In this document: positions 33,941 to 46,241 of the stretch, piece by piece | Numbering within the stretch: position 1 is the first letter of the stretch | How the letters are laid out: each line of letters begins with the position of its first letter | Source of the DNA: Poa pratensis | Taxonomy: Eukaryota; Streptophyta; Magnoliopsida; Poales; Poaceae | Direction: 5' to 3' | NCBI GenBank assembly: GCA_947311845.1 | Contig: CAMZMU010000062.1 | Coordinates: 46,912,906-46,976,905, forward strand | DNA length: 64,000 nucleotides | Notes under the pieces: model-generated | What the model saw: the letters and a program-made list of their open reading frames with translations, nothing else | Databases searched by the model: none | Told to the model about the DNA's origin: nothing | Translations under genes and position numbers: made by a program

Positions 33941-35925
33941 GGGTGTGTTTGGTAGCCTGTGCCACTCCACCAAGTCTATCTCTCCTCATACAAGCTGACC
34001 TTATACAGGCTCAGCTGAGATTTTGAAGTGTGTTTGGTAGCCTGTGCGAGTTGAGACATGCTGAGCTGAGATGCTGTTTGGTAGCCTGTATCAGTCGAGA
34101 TAAGTTGAGTTGAGATGTTGTTTGGTAGCCTGTTTCTGAATTTGATGTGGTAAAATTCTTTCTAAATTGGTGAGAGTGTAAAAATCTTCATTTTATGCAA
34201 TTGTATAATGATTTCAACATAAATACGTTGTTAAACAAAATTTGGACAACATATAGATATAAAATAAATATTTAATGAAGGGACAACATATTTGTAGCAC
34301 ATAAATAATATATTTCAGCACATAAACAATATATTACGGCAACCTAAATCACATAATTCAGCACACGAATTCGGTAGATATAACATAAAAGGTCCATAGT
34401 ACATACATCATCCATAATAAATCCATATTAAAAAGTTTACATTACAAGGCATTACAAAAGAGATGAAATCTCAACTCCAAGTCAAACAAGATCAGGATTT
34501 TTTGCTAGAATGCGCTTGAACGAGGCTTCACGAACTTGAGCTTCCATTTTCACGAAATTAAGTCCTTGACCCTTGTGCTCTGTCAAGTAATCAAGAACAG
34601 CCAAACGTTCACCCATATCAAAAGTAAGGTCCATTACAGCCTTATACAAATTTGGGTGTGTCTCGGTATGGCAAGTGTTATTGATAGCACCGGCCACATC
34701 ACGCAATGCATCGGACATGTTGCGACACTGAAGTTCATCTTCTTCACTCATAACCCTCTTCCTCTTGTTATTTGTGGCAGTAGGTGAAGGAGTAGTGGCA
34801 GGAGTAGAGGCAGGAGTAGGTGCACCAATACCACCAAGATCGAAGTCCAAAACAATAGGAGTAGCAGCTGCAATACCTTCGCCATTCAATGCAGTAGGTT
34901 TCCCCAAAGGCTCATTCGACCCCATTGCAAACTTTCGCGTGGCTAGCTTATTGGCAAAGCAAGCTTCCATATATTCAAAGTTAACAAGTGGTTTGTTGAG
35001 TAATTTCATCCATCAGCCCACAATTGACAGCAAAGTAATACAAAAATAAAGGCATGGAGCAAAGTAATACAATTGACAGCTGCTTTAACATGTATTTACG
35101 AGCACAATCCAGGACCGATTCATGATTTAACAAACACAAAACACCAACACAATACCACAAGGCAGGGAGATGGGCTACCTTGGTCCGAGCTGAAGCTGAA
35201 GTGGAGGTGAGGAGATGAGGTGCTGTAGACGGCCGGAGTGGAGATGAGGAGACGAGGTGCTGAAGATCTGGTCCGACGTGGACTGCTGCGGCCGGGACGA
35301 GGTGGAGACGAGGTGCTGCAGATCTGGTCCGAGGTGGACTGCTGCGGCCGGGACGAGGTGGAGACGAGGTGGAGTGCTGCGGCCGGGACCCGTCGATCTT
35401 CTGTAGGGCCCATTGATCTGCTGCTTCGCAGCTGCTGCTAGGGTCCCGAGCTGTCGATGCAAATCAACCAGGACCGGCGGAGAAGGTCCGAGCTTCATGG
35501 CGGTCGCCCTCGAGCTCGCGGGCGTGTGCAGAAGCAACGACGGTGGAGGGATTCGTCCAGGGCGGGGGCAGGCGACGGCGGGGAGAGCTCGTGCGGGCAG
35601 GCGGTGCTAGGGGCGGGAGCTGGCGGCGGGGGTGAGGAGAGATGGGTGGGTGCGAATGGGGAAGGGTTTCCTGAGGGGGTGAGGTGATTTCGCCGGGCCC
35701 GGGTAGGACGCGCGGGGATTTTTTCGGGGACGCGCGGGACTCGTTTTCGGATGAGCTCGCCCCGGTCGAGTGGAGAAGCTCGATTCGAGCTTCGCAGGTG
35801 GGCATGGATGAGAGGCCTTATTCGTATCTGGTGGGCAGGGCTGAGACGGCTGACCGGGCTACCAAACAAGCAAAATTCGGGTGAGGTGCGATTTTCTGAG
35901 CTGGGCCGACCTACCAAACACACCC
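33941..35925. mobile_element. Nested 2.0 kb PIF/Harbinger element, copy B
   Basis: The same ends GGGTGTGTTTGGTAG / CTACCAAACACACCC are flanked by TAA at 33938-33940 and 35926-35928. Compared with copy A the GC-rich right arm differs by several small indels. It encodes only the Myb-like ORF1. Confidence 0.88.
34482..35009 (-). CDS. Harbinger ORF1 (Myb/SANT-like) C-terminal region, open in copy B
   Basis: An uninterrupted 175-codon frame on the minus strand. From the start it shows a LLNKPL...YMEACFANKLA segment, a Pro/Ala/Thr-rich linker, a KRKR basic patch likely to act in nuclear import, a CRNMSDALRDVAGAINNTCH block and the FKRILAKNPDLV end. This resembles the C-terminal half of the Myb/SANT-like partner of Harbinger transposases. 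The first, DNA-binding exon is not visible, so the ATG at 35009 may be an internal Met after a splice acceptor. The gene lies antisense to the split transposase around it. Copy A has at least three frameshifts in the same stretch. Confidence 0.55.
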   Translation of the reverse strand: MKLLNKPLVNFEYMEACFANKLATRKFAMGSNEPLGKPTALNGEGIAAATPIVLDFDLGGIGAPTPASTPATTPSPTATNNKRKRVMSEEDELQCRNMSDALRDVAGAINNTCHTETHPNLYKAVMDLTFDMGERLAVLDYLTEHKGQGLNFVKMEAQVREASFKRILAKNPDLV

Positions 35926-37613
35926 TAAGGGGACGCAAATTTTGGCCTCATTTCAAGAATGCCATCGGGGCCATAGATGGAACACATATTCCTTGCATTG
36001 TGCCAGCGCAGGATCAACCTAAATACCGCAACAGAAAAGGTGTTACAAGTCAAAATGTCATGGCAATATGTGATTTCGATATGAGGTTCACTTTTGTGCC
36101 ATGATTATTAGTTGTTACAACATATGGAGTTATTGTCGTGACTGATTTTGATCGGAAGAAACTTGTAATAATTTGATGACCTTTCTTTCATTTTACATGT
36201 TTCTCAAGTACGACACCTTACGTTTTTTTAATTTTTATTTTATTATCTTTGTAAATAAGTTTTCATTCTCATATACATATACGGTACACACATCATATAA
36301 CAGACGTTATAATATCACACAACTATGGTCTAGGGACATTATTGACCTTTTGACAAATAACTCACAAATTAAGCGCAGCCGCCATAAGCCATAAAAGAAC
36401 TGGACTGCAGTTTCTCTGGGGTTTATTTCCACTACTGTTTCTCTGGGGGCAGCTAAGCTTCAGCCGTTTCTGCACAAGTCTAAGCTGAAAAGAACTAGCC
36501 CTTATAAGAACCTGCGCTCCTAACGATGGCGTTAGTATAATACAATGGCGATCGAGCACTAAACATCATAAAAATAATAATCAAACGCTTAATGAAAATA
36601 ATAGTAGTAGCACTCATGATGCGCACTTAAATAAATTCCCCGCTATGCAACAGTAGATCACGCAGGTATTGTTTTCGACTGGATCAAGTTCTGAATAAGG
36701 TGGTGGACTACTGTTGCTTCACAAACAACCATCTTATCTTATCTTATATATATATTTACTAATTGGAGGCACCGTAGAAAGCTCCACATTAATCCTGGAG
36801 ATTAGAAACTTAGTCCATCCGATTAAGCGCATGATGTATTTTAGCGTCGTCGGATGAAAGTATTGGATGTGTCCTCACGTCGCAGGGGCACGTGAGTCGT
36901 GCTCTGCCTGGTATCTTCCCGTTTCCATCGAAAACATAAAAAGGAGAGAAAAATCAAGCGCGCAGCTTCTCCTAGATCTGGCGAGGAAAGGTTTATTTCT
37001 GTATCCATCTAATCCTCTGGCCTGCCACCGATTGATTTGGCCTGCATGGTGAAGAAGCAATCTCTGCCTCCCCACAGCCCTCCGTCGTGTCAAATAAATA
37101 TTCTGCCTCCACGTCTATACGGGAGCAATGGAAGTAGTTTAATAAGACGATGTCAGGAATTGACTCTCTCGGTAAGCAACATGATCTTCTTCTTTCCATC
37201 ATCCATTAGCTGATTCGATCTGGGAAAGTTGAGACCACGAATTTTTCATGGACGATGGAATTCAACCCTAGAATTTTGATTTGATGCAAAAACTGTATTT
37301 TTTCCGCATTACAATACTAGGGGCATGGACGTGCTGTATATTTCCATTGATCCTTCGACCTACATGTGTGGATTCCAGTAAATTTAATTGCAACGTATTA
37401 GGCAAAATTTAATGCTTGCATTGTACTGAAATTTTTTATCACTATATTTTAATTTTTGCAGAGTACCATGCTTCACGTGTATATGATGGAAAACAGAGTT
37501 AATATGTTAAAATTCTCTATGCAAGAAGGATCAGTTAATACGTCAATAAGTTTCAAGGATACTAGAATGAGGTACTGTGCGTTTCTTTTAATTCTACTTT
37601 TGTCAAATAACCC

Positions 37614-37928
37614 AATAGAACATGTGCATATATCTTAGGGATAAAATGATCCACGCTGTTAGAATTAGCTGCAGTGTAATCAAGCCACTGCTTAAGTATT
37701 TTCTTTTTTCTCGGAGTGCAAGCTGCAAAAATATTTACAATGTTCCCCAGGTACTGAGTTAATTTTGTAGAATAGAACATATGCGTATATCTTAGGGATA
37801 AAATAATCCACGCTGTCAGAATTAGCTGCAGTGTAATCAAGCCACCGCTGATGTATTTTCTTTTTTCTCAGAATGCAAACTGTATAATGTTTACAATGTT
37901 CCCGAAGTACTGAGTTAATTTTCTAGAA
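37614..37928. repeat. Tandem 157 bp repeat inside the Helitron, copy B
   Basis: Equivalent of 15144-15458; two adjacent copies starting with AATAGAACAT. Confidence 0.85.
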
Positions 37929-38869
37929 TTTCAGCCACTATTTCCAACTATTATGAAGATTATTTTTGGGTAGAATTTCATTGCAACTTTTTAAAGCATC
38001 TGTACACCATGGACTGTTGGTACATTTGACCATGCTACGTACCTGAATCATATGTACCAGTGTATTGTTTTTAAATTTCAGTATCATCTTTCTCAACAAA
38101 TATATTTTCTCAAAAAAGTCATGTGTAGTGAAAGAAACCATATTTAAGTATATAATACAAATCATATTTAAATCATTTTATATAAAGAAAGCATATTTGA
38201 AGGGGAATTCTCTGTTGCATTTTGATAGAAATATTCTCTACCTGTTGGAAATTGTTTTCCAGTACAAGATACATGTAAGTTTTTTCCCTGCATGGAACAA
38301 AAGCGCCTTCATTACCTGGCCACGATGTTCAGCATACTTGATGAAGGCGAGGGATGCAAGATTAGCTCATGGCTCAAATCTTCTCAGTTTTGAGTTCAAC
38401 AAAGCTACAATCCAGTATCTTTTCAGGACAATCCAATTCCGAAGATGGTCGATGGCTAATGCATCGGACGAGACCACGAGAAGATGTAACTATATGTTAG
38501 CTGATATAGGCAGGCCAGTGAACATCATTGGGAGGTCGCCCATCAGCCCATTAGCCACACTGCCCATCCTCATCTTTATCGAGACTAGAACATTGCATGT
38601 TCAACGGTTTTAAGTTACAACAAAAATCATTTTTTGTTCTTATCCATCTGTATTGCAAAATCTTGAGATGGTTTCGTGTTGCTATGCACTAGAACTAGCG
38701 AGCTGCGTATGTCAACCTATTTTTAACCATTTATTTTCAGTGTTGTATTGTCCATTTCATTGTGTCGATTTGTTATACTAGGATCATGAAAACAAAAGTG
38801 ACAAGGGAGTATTGTAATCACAAACTTGATACTTCACTTTAGTTCTTTTCCTCCTCGATTTTTCTTAGT

Positions 38870-39080
38870 ACCAAATTGGTTGTCCTCTTTTAAAAAAAAT
38901 GCGACTTGGAAGGTTAGACGCCCTCCAAGCAACTTTGATAGAAGAATATTCGGTGAGTACGCACGATGGAGCGGGTGCTGGCACTCGAACTCGAGACCTC
39001 ACGGGCAGGGAGGTATCAACACCTCCTAGCCATCCGGGCTATGCCTCGGTTCTCGGTTGTCCTCTTTTCATATATGTGAT
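38870..39080 (-). mobile_element. Possible tRNA-derived SINE, copy B
   Basis: Equivalent of 16395-16600. Here the segment next to box B reads GCACCCGCTCC with three more bases than in copy A. Box A- and B-like motifs are the same. The assignment is weak for the same reasons. Confidence 0.3.
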
Positions 39081-40611
39081 TATCTAAAAGCTTCTGTCAC
39101 AACGGACAAAACTTATTTCTGACAAAAAAGTATATGTTGAATAGTTCCAGTGTGCTAAATGAATGAGGGCTAAGTAACCTTTTTTCGCCCATTGTGTAAT
39201 CAAACTAATCCATGCATATAAGTTAGAATTATCTTTAAAATAACTCTATATCGATCGTGGTAGATAATATGAAATGTTCTTGGCATTTTAAATGAATTTT
39301 ATTTGATAGTAGAAATAAATATGTTCTTTATTATTAGTAGTAGTATATTTTTTCTCATTCCTTATACCCGATGACTTATACATTTTGTGCCATACGGGAC
39401 AAATATAATTTCCAACATACAAAAGAACTATAAAACTAAGATTCTAATGTGGTTAATGCAAGCACATTTGTGGGTTCACGACAACTAATTATTTTCTCCG
39501 TAAAGTGTTAACTAATATGTTGCATTCACTACATGTAATATAAACATATATATTTGTGGGTTCACAACTTAGCCGAATGATGCTCATAAATCTGAGTTCT
39601 CAAACAGAAGTATAACCGAAACAAATAATCATGTACTCGAGTTGCCAGCAGTTTATCCCTTCACTATTTTTCCAGATCTTCAAATGATGTTACTTATTTT
39701 GGATGGAGAATTATTCTTTTGTAGTTACATAAATTTTCCACCGGATTATATATAATTTCATCCATTTAAGTTTTGGAAAGTTAATCTGCACATTATTTTT
39801 TATCCTACATTTTGAATTAAGTAGTTATAAGTATGCCATTGTAATTTTTAGTTGATACAAACAAACATGTAGATATAACAAAATTCATGGAGATGCAACG
39901 TTTTATATATTTCATTATATTAGTTCAAAGGTAATTTAAAACATGCATTAATGTTGTAATTTGAAATAGTTGTCCATGTTCCATAGGTTAATGATTTTCT
40001 ACCTAATCACTTGCCATTTGATAGTTAAATTTGTACATAAATTTTGAGCCCTTAGTTTTGCTTTTACAATTATTCTAAATCAATAGAGTTCCAATATATC
40101 TGTAGTCCCGTGCGCATGCACGGGTTGACGACTAGTAAAAAAAAGTTTCAAGTACACCCATTAAAAAGTTTCAACTAAGGACCACTGCTTAAAAATACCC
40201 GTGATCAACAACCGCAATCAGGTACCCAAATCGCAATATTCTAATCCAAATCAGTATAGCTTAGAGTACACCGATCGAGCAAAGCGCCGCACATTAATCT
40301 TAGCTCAAACATATGGCCAAACAGCACGACACCGTGTACTGGTGGTATCATTTTGGCTTAAGCCTTTCTTGTTACATGTTCCTGTGCTTTGTTTATTTCG
40401 GCATAATTAAGCTTTCTTTTGGCGCCAGCGCCATCCTAAAGCTGGAAGGCTCCGGGCTTTTAAAACTGCCACACCTAAACAGACAGATCGATCACTCATC
40501 ACAGCCTCAAGCTTCACAACACGCATACACTAGCTAGGAGCAGAGGTAGAGGAAGACGAAGACGAAGCTTCACAACAAGCCGGAGACACTACCAACAGTC
40601 GTGAACTCGTG

Positions 40612-41488
40612 ATGAGGGGAAGGCGGAGGGGGAGCAGCGGCACCGCTGCCGACTTCCTCGTGTGCTTCCCGCCGCGGGCGCACCTGCCCTGATGCCGCCC
40701 AAGACGGTCTGCAGCCCGTCGCCGCCGTCCGCCTCCTCTGAGCGCCGCCACAGCACGAGCGGCCGGCCGTCGTCGTCCGGCGCGCACCTAAGGGCGGCCG
40801 CGGCCAACAGGAGCCGCCGCATGGCCGTGGTGGACGTCGGCGTGGACAACGAGCCGTCGTCGCCCAAGGTGGGGTGCGCGGGGCAGATCAAGGTCTCCCG
40901 GTCGGCCAAGCCCAAGGGCGGCGCCGGGGGGAAGGCTCCCAAGAAGTCCACCACGTGGATGCAGGCGCTCGGGATCAAGAAGGACGCGCTGCCGTTCCTG
41001 AACGCCTTCCACGGCGCTTTCCGGCTCAACGTTTCCGGCTGCTTCGGCCGGTTTCCCGGCGCCGTCGTGGAGTACAGCTCCGGGGAGGAGGACGAGGAAG
41101 AGGAGGAGCACTGGAGCAGGTGGAGCGCTCGGGGAAGGGAGCAGAGCACGGCGACGCATTGACCAAGTGGTTCATGGTGCTGGAGGAAGAACAAAACCTG
41201 CCGCAGGACGAGCAGGAAGACACGGCGCCGCCGGCGAACGCGCTGATGCTGATGCAGTGCCGGTCGGCGTCCGCGAAGGGGCTGGCGAGGAGGCTAGGTG
41301 GAGGAGGAGATGCAGGGGAGGACGAGGATGCGAAGAGCGCCAAGAAGGCAGAAGAGGAGGTGAAGGAGAATCTGGTGGTGATGAGATACCCGCCGGACTT
41401 CTTCCAGGTGTCCGTCGACATCGCCAAGGAGACGTGGGTGGTCGGTGGCGACGACTCTATCTTACGCTGCCGAAGCTGGAAGAAGTGA
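40612..41488 (+). pseudogene. Syringolide-induced protein 14-1-1-like gene, copy B
   Basis: Sequence matches 18132-19008 including both frameshifts (near 40687 and 41105). Because both copies share the two shifts, they predate the duplication or reflect one shared source sequence. The conserved blocks of the family lie in three frames as in copy A. It is flanked by the end of one Helitron (40135) and the start of another (about 41619). Confidence 0.8.
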
Positions 41489-41618
41489 TGATCCATCCTC
41501 TCGTTCTGTGAACAATGTATGTGTGTTTTTCAACTTTTTACTACTCGAATTCGCTTCTCTTTGCTTCTCTCTGCCGATTCCCTTTTTGAGAGGAGAGTTA
41601 CTATCATCACTATCACTA

Positions 41619-43431
41619 TCACTACTATGTATAATGGCGTGAAGCGCCGCGCTACTGTAGCGTGTTACAGTAGTACAGTACCACAGTAGGTACAATACTA
41701 CTGTAGCACGCTGCGGTAGTCGTTTTTTGTTTTTCCAAAACCGCCAGAAAAAAAGTACACGAAAAATTTGCGCGCCGACGAGTATGTTCCATTCCCGTGA
41801 TCGATATCGAGTTTGGTCGACTCTAACTCCTTAATTTCAGATCCAGATTCGCAAAAACATTTGGCGAGTTTTGTCAAATTCGTCGCGCTCGGTCACCCGT
41901 TTAAATTTTCGTTTCACGAATCCAAACAACTTCTTACATAAAAGTCCCCACGCGTTTTTTGCAGTAAAGCCCACACGTTTTCCAAATGTAGCGTGCTATA
42001 ACTACAGCAGCTACAGTACTACTGTGGCACGCTGCAGTAGTCGTTTATTTTTTTCAAAACCGCCAGAAAAAAGTACACGAAAAATTTGCACGCCGACGAG
42101 TATGTTCCATTCCCGTGATCGATTTCGAGTTTGGTCGACTCTAACTCCTTAAATTCAGATCCAGATTCGCACAAACATTTGGCGAGTTTTGTCAAATTCG
42201 TCGCGCTCGGTCACCCGTTTAAATTTTCGTTTCACGAATCCAAACAACTTCTTGCATAAAAGTCCCCACGTGTTTTTTGCAGTAAAGCCCACGCGTTTTC
42301 CATAAATTATAAATCAGCTCTCGGAATAAAACTTTCTGCAAAAAAATCCCGCTCGGCACTTTTTGCAAAAAGCCCTCGTGTTTTCCTAAAATTGTAGAAA
42401 AGCCCACGCGTTTTCCAAAAATTATAAATCGGCCTCCCAGAATAAAAACGCGCATTTCTTTTACGCAAAGGTCCTTGCGTTCTCCAAATATTACAAACTA
42501 ATTTCAGTAACATCACCACCACATAACTTTTCCAAAAACTAATTTTATTGACATTATTTTTAACAGCACATATATTTCATATTGAACTGCCCCGCTCGCC
42601 ACTTTTTGCAGAAAGCCCACAAGTTTTCCAAAAAATATAAATCGGCCTCCCAGAATAAAAACGCGCATTTTTTTACACAAAGGTCCTTATGTTCTCCAGA
42701 TATTACAAACTAATTTCAGTAACATCACCACCACATAACTTTTCCAAAAACTAATTTTACTGACATTATTTTTAACAGCATATATATTTCATAATGAACT
42801 GCAATATCATTTTCTCAATTTATTTCCCATATGAACTAATTCACCAACGAAAAATAATAGTAATACGGCAGAATTTTACATTAATTTCCAAAAAAAAATC
42901 ATAAATTCATTGTCCATGGGAAAAATATGTTGAACATACCAAAATGTTTTAAAAAAAATAAATCCTACGTATTTATATCGAATTCACGAATGCTCAGAAA
43001 AATTAACCATGGTTATTTGACATAAGAAAATTAAACAACTCTTAACCATACTTACAATGCCAAAACTTCCCCTAATTCACAATGTGTTTATTTTTTTGGA
43101 GAATTCAAACGTACATAAGTATATTCCACACTACTACCAGCTACAGAATATTCAAATGTATATGACTATTTTCCATACTTACACAAATTGCATAAACCTA
43201 ATTCACCAACGAAAAATAATAGTAATACCGCATAATTTTAGATTAATTTTCAATAAATTTATAACTAATTCATTGTCCACGGGGAAAATATGTTGAACAT
43301 ATATGTTTTTTAAAAATAAATCCTACCTCTTTTCATATCGAATTCACACTTACAAAAATTACAGAAAATTAAAATGAACTACATCAACAAAACCACACGG
43401 GTGCGGCGTGCCGCCGCGCCATCTTACCTAG
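41619..43431 (+). mobile_element. Second Helitron, complete in copy B
   Basis: The 5' end TCACTACTATGTATAATGGC follows an A. The 3' end has a GCGGC-GT-GCCGC hairpin followed by CGCGCCATCTTAC and CTAG (43428-43431), then T. Both fit Helitron rules. The body, about 1.8 kb, has no helicase and is built of several tandem blocks: about 332 bp units at 41656 and 41988, 213 bp units at 42401 and 42614, and a diverged pair near 42836 and 43200. Motifs such as AAAGCCCACGCGTTTTCC recur through it. Confidence 0.7.
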
Positions 43432-44232
43432 TAATTTGTGTATGGATCGCGTAAAGGATTCGATCAGCATGTGGCAAGGTTAGTTTCGAGAAGGCCAGCA
43501 TGTAGGTCTCTCAGTAAAACAAATCCTGCTCTGTAGATATTGCTGTAATACAGACCCCTTGCTGTATTTTACCAATGTACATGGTGAATAGTATTACTTG
43601 TGATATGTGAGGAGGAATATAACGTGAATTGTATAACAACCCTGCCAATGTGTAATGCTATGAAATAAAATTCTCTAGTGCTTGACTCCGGTTTATTCCT
43701 TTTTGGAAAAAAAACCCTACACTTGCTCATGCATAATTGGAATCTCCTCTCCATGATTAACTATTCAGGATATGTTGTTTCCTGTTTATGTACTTGGAAC
43801 AATTCACTATCACCGAGTGACACCGCTCACCTCATATTAGCTGTGAGAAAAAGAAACGGCTGTGTTCTTATGGCGCCGCATGTCGGACTTCGGGACAACT
43901 TTCTTTGTTTCTGAAAGTACACCGATAGAAAGTCCAGGTTCTATGACAGTACGTTGTGTATGGGCAAGTGCAATCACTGTCAGTGTGTTTATCTGACGGA
44001 TATGAAAGCAAAAAAAAATCGAAAAGGAGGTTGATGATATTGTTTTTTGTAGTTGAAGATATGAAAGAAAATAGCTAGATTTTTTCAGGGAAGGTCAATA
44101 GAAGTTAACTAGATTGGGGAAACCACCTCCCTCAGCTGAGAGCATCTACACTGGTGCTCCCAATATCCTTTCCATCGGTTCAACGGGGTATGGACATAAA
44201 AAAATCCCTAGCAGCGCCCCCCCATATGTCCT
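43432..44232. other. Intergenic sequence, no gene
   Basis: About 800 bp without recognisable coding capacity. From about 44141 it has a GAGCATCTACACTGGTGCTCCC start typical of small GC-rich DNA transposons of grasses. That sequence is interrupted at 44233 by the LTR retrotransposon and resumes at 53418. Confidence 0.5.
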
Positions 44233-45820
44233 TGATGTCTACGCACGCTTCTATTCTTGTAGACAGTGTTGGGCCTCCAAGTGCAGAGGTTTGTAGAACA
44301 GCAGCAAGTTTCCCTTAAGTGAATCACCCAAGGTTTATCGAACTCAGGGAGGTAGAGGTCAAAGATATCCCTCTCAAGCAACCCTGCAATTAAGATACAA
44401 GAAGTCTCTTGTGTCCCCAACACACCCAATACACTTGTCAGGTGTATAGGTGCACTAGTTCGGCGAAGAGATAGTGAAATACAAATAATATGGATGATTA
44501 TAAATAGTAATTGCAATCTGAAATAAAAATGGCAGCAAGCAAACATGTAGCAGAACTTGTTGTAAACGGTGTTTCAATGCTTAGAAACAAGGCCTAGAGA
44601 TCATACTTTCACTAGTGAACACTCTCAACAATAATAATATAATTGAATACATAGATATTTCCTCTTCACTATGCTACTCTGAATTATTCTCTCGTTGGAT
44701 AACGAACACCAATCCACTGCGTAGGGCTATAACAGCACACCTTAAAGTCGCATTCCACATCTAGGGAACCCCACACTGTCAACTTGAGCGCCCTAAATAG
44801 TACTAGACAAACACCGCAATTTCATAGAGACATCCAACGCAAATAATAACTCATGATAAGTATTCCTGTTATCTTTAGCCTAAGAGCCACACACGGGGCG
44901 CACACTATCAACTTCGCACCGTGGGACAAAGGTGACTCCGGAGATTACATTAATAAAACCACTTGAGTAGCATATAAGATAATGAAGAGTACATCTATGG
45001 ATTCAACTAGATTACAAAGCTCATGATCACATAAAGATCACACCATGGGAGAGAGAGATAAACCACATATCTACCGGTAGAGCCCTCAGCCCCGATGAAG
45101 AACTACTCCCTCCTCATCATGGGAGTCAGCAACGGCGATGATGGAGGCGGTGGCGTCGATGGAGATGGCTCCGGGGGCAATTCCCCGTCCCGGCAAGGTG
45201 CCGAAACAGAGACTTCTGTCCCCCGAATTAGGGTTTTTGGTGGCGGCGGAGCTCTGGAACTTTTCTGGAGAAATCGTCCAGGCACTTAGGGTTTTCGCGT
45301 CGGGGGGAATAAATAGGCGAAAGGGCGTCGCGAGACGGTGCACGAGGAGGCGACACCACCCTAGGGCGCCTGGAGATTCCAGACCGCGCCCAGGGGTGGT
45401 GTGGGCCCCTCCTGGCCCATCTCAGCCTCCCCTTTTGGCTGACTCTGTCTTCTGATAAAATAGGAACTTCTGTCTTCTTGAAAATATTTTTAGAGCTCCA
45501 GAAATATAGTGTCTTGACGGTACTTTTTTTAGCTGAAATCTGACTCCGGCACATGGGGCCCTCGTGGCTCCACTTCATCTCTCCTTCGGACTCCAGGTGT
45601 CTTCTGATAAAATAGGTGGCTCCGTAAATTTTCGTCCAATTCCGAGAATATTTTCAGACTAGCTTTTCTGGAATACAAAAACAGCAGAAAACAGGAACTG
45701 GCACTATGGCATCTTCTTAATAGGTTAGTCCCAGAAAATGTATAAAAATGGTATAAAGTGTATATAAAACATGTAGCAATTGATATAAAACATGCATGGA
45801 ACATCAAAAATTATAGATAC

Positions 45821-46241
45821 TGCTGTTCATGGACGTTTTCTCTACTGCTGCTTGGAGTATTTGGAAGGAGAGGAACAACTACTACTTTAACGGAATTACA
45901 CCCTCTACCTCAGCCTGGGCTGCTCGTTTCAAAGAGGACTTTAGACTCCTTGTCCATAGGACCAAGGACAGCAAACATACTTTCATTAATTCTATAGTTA
46001 GCACTCTTTGATTTATTTGAACCTCTCTGTAAATACTCCCTCCGTCCAAAAATAAGTGTCTCAAGTTTGCCTAAAAGTGGATGTATCTATACATGAAACA
46101 TGTCTAGATACATCCATTTTTAGCAAACTCGAGACACTTATTTTGGGACGGAGGGAGCATGTAACTTTGTCTGTAGCCCCTTCGTGGGTGTTCTAATATA
46201 GAGGCAGTAGGGGCCTTCCCTACTGTCATAAATGTCTAAAA
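45821..46241 (+). mobile_element. 5'-truncated LINE tail in the LTR
   Basis: An open frame to TGA 46009-46011 has the W-S-I-W-K-E-R-N-N pattern and later FKEDF-LL-HRTKD found at the C-terminus of plant LINE reverse transcriptases. A 3' untranslated part and an A-rich tail follow. The fragment is flanked by a 15 bp duplication AAAAATTATAGATAC (45806-45820 and 46242-46256), the hallmark of target-primed insertion. It is younger than the retrotransposon around it. Confidence 0.85.
46036..46157. mobile_element. Stowaway MITE nested in the LINE tail
   Basis: Termini CTCCCTCCGTCC and GGACGGAGGGAG with long internal complementarity (AATAAGTGTCTCAAG against its complement) are typical of grass Stowaway elements of the Tc1/mariner group. 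A TA precedes the left end; the right flank reads CA, so the duplication is imperfect. At 122 bp it is a usual size. Confidence 0.9.

Larger units (their letters stand above)
33598..36104 (+). pseudogene. PIF/Harbinger transposase split by nested element, copy B
   Basis: The N-terminal part is 33598-33940 and the second part 35929-36104, separated by the nested Harbinger element. One residue differs from copy A (Asp to Val near 33706). The truncation right after the FTF motif is identical. As in copy A the two halves join in frame once the insert and one TAA are removed. Confidence 0.85.
26679..36501 (+). mobile_element. 9.8 kb composite element with Harbinger-like termini (copy B)
   Basis: Same termini (GGGCCAGTTCTTTT and AAAAGAACTAGCCC) and TTA flanks (26676-26678 and 36502-36504) as 4221-14033. 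The gene content and order are the same. The GGACGAT cluster is at 27069-27233 and the GGT repeat at 27495-27553. Confidence 0.7.
36732..40135 (+). mobile_element. Non-autonomous Helitron, copy B
   Basis: Same proposed TCTTATC start after an A and the same hairpin plus CTAG end (40132-40135) followed by T as in copy A. It differs by a few small indels such as an extra TA near 36750 and near 39548. It has no helicase. Confidence 0.7.
22464..42290. repeat. Copy B of the 22.46 kb near-identical duplication
   Basis: Equivalent of 1-19810. Differences are mostly single-base gains or losses, many in short homopolymers, plus scattered substitutions. In several places copy B keeps a frame that copy A breaks (PMD exon 6 near 32803, Harbinger ORF1 at 34482-35009, MULE near 28787). 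In others copy A is the better one (MULE near 28298, 29615 and 29687 are broken only here). Copy B continues past the matching end point into the rest of the second Helitron. Confidence 0.95.

Noticed and set aside
45086..45578. Open frames on both strands, repeated at 52668-53290
   Set aside because: They lie in the LTRs of the gypsy element and are repeated with it; LTR sequence, not genes.
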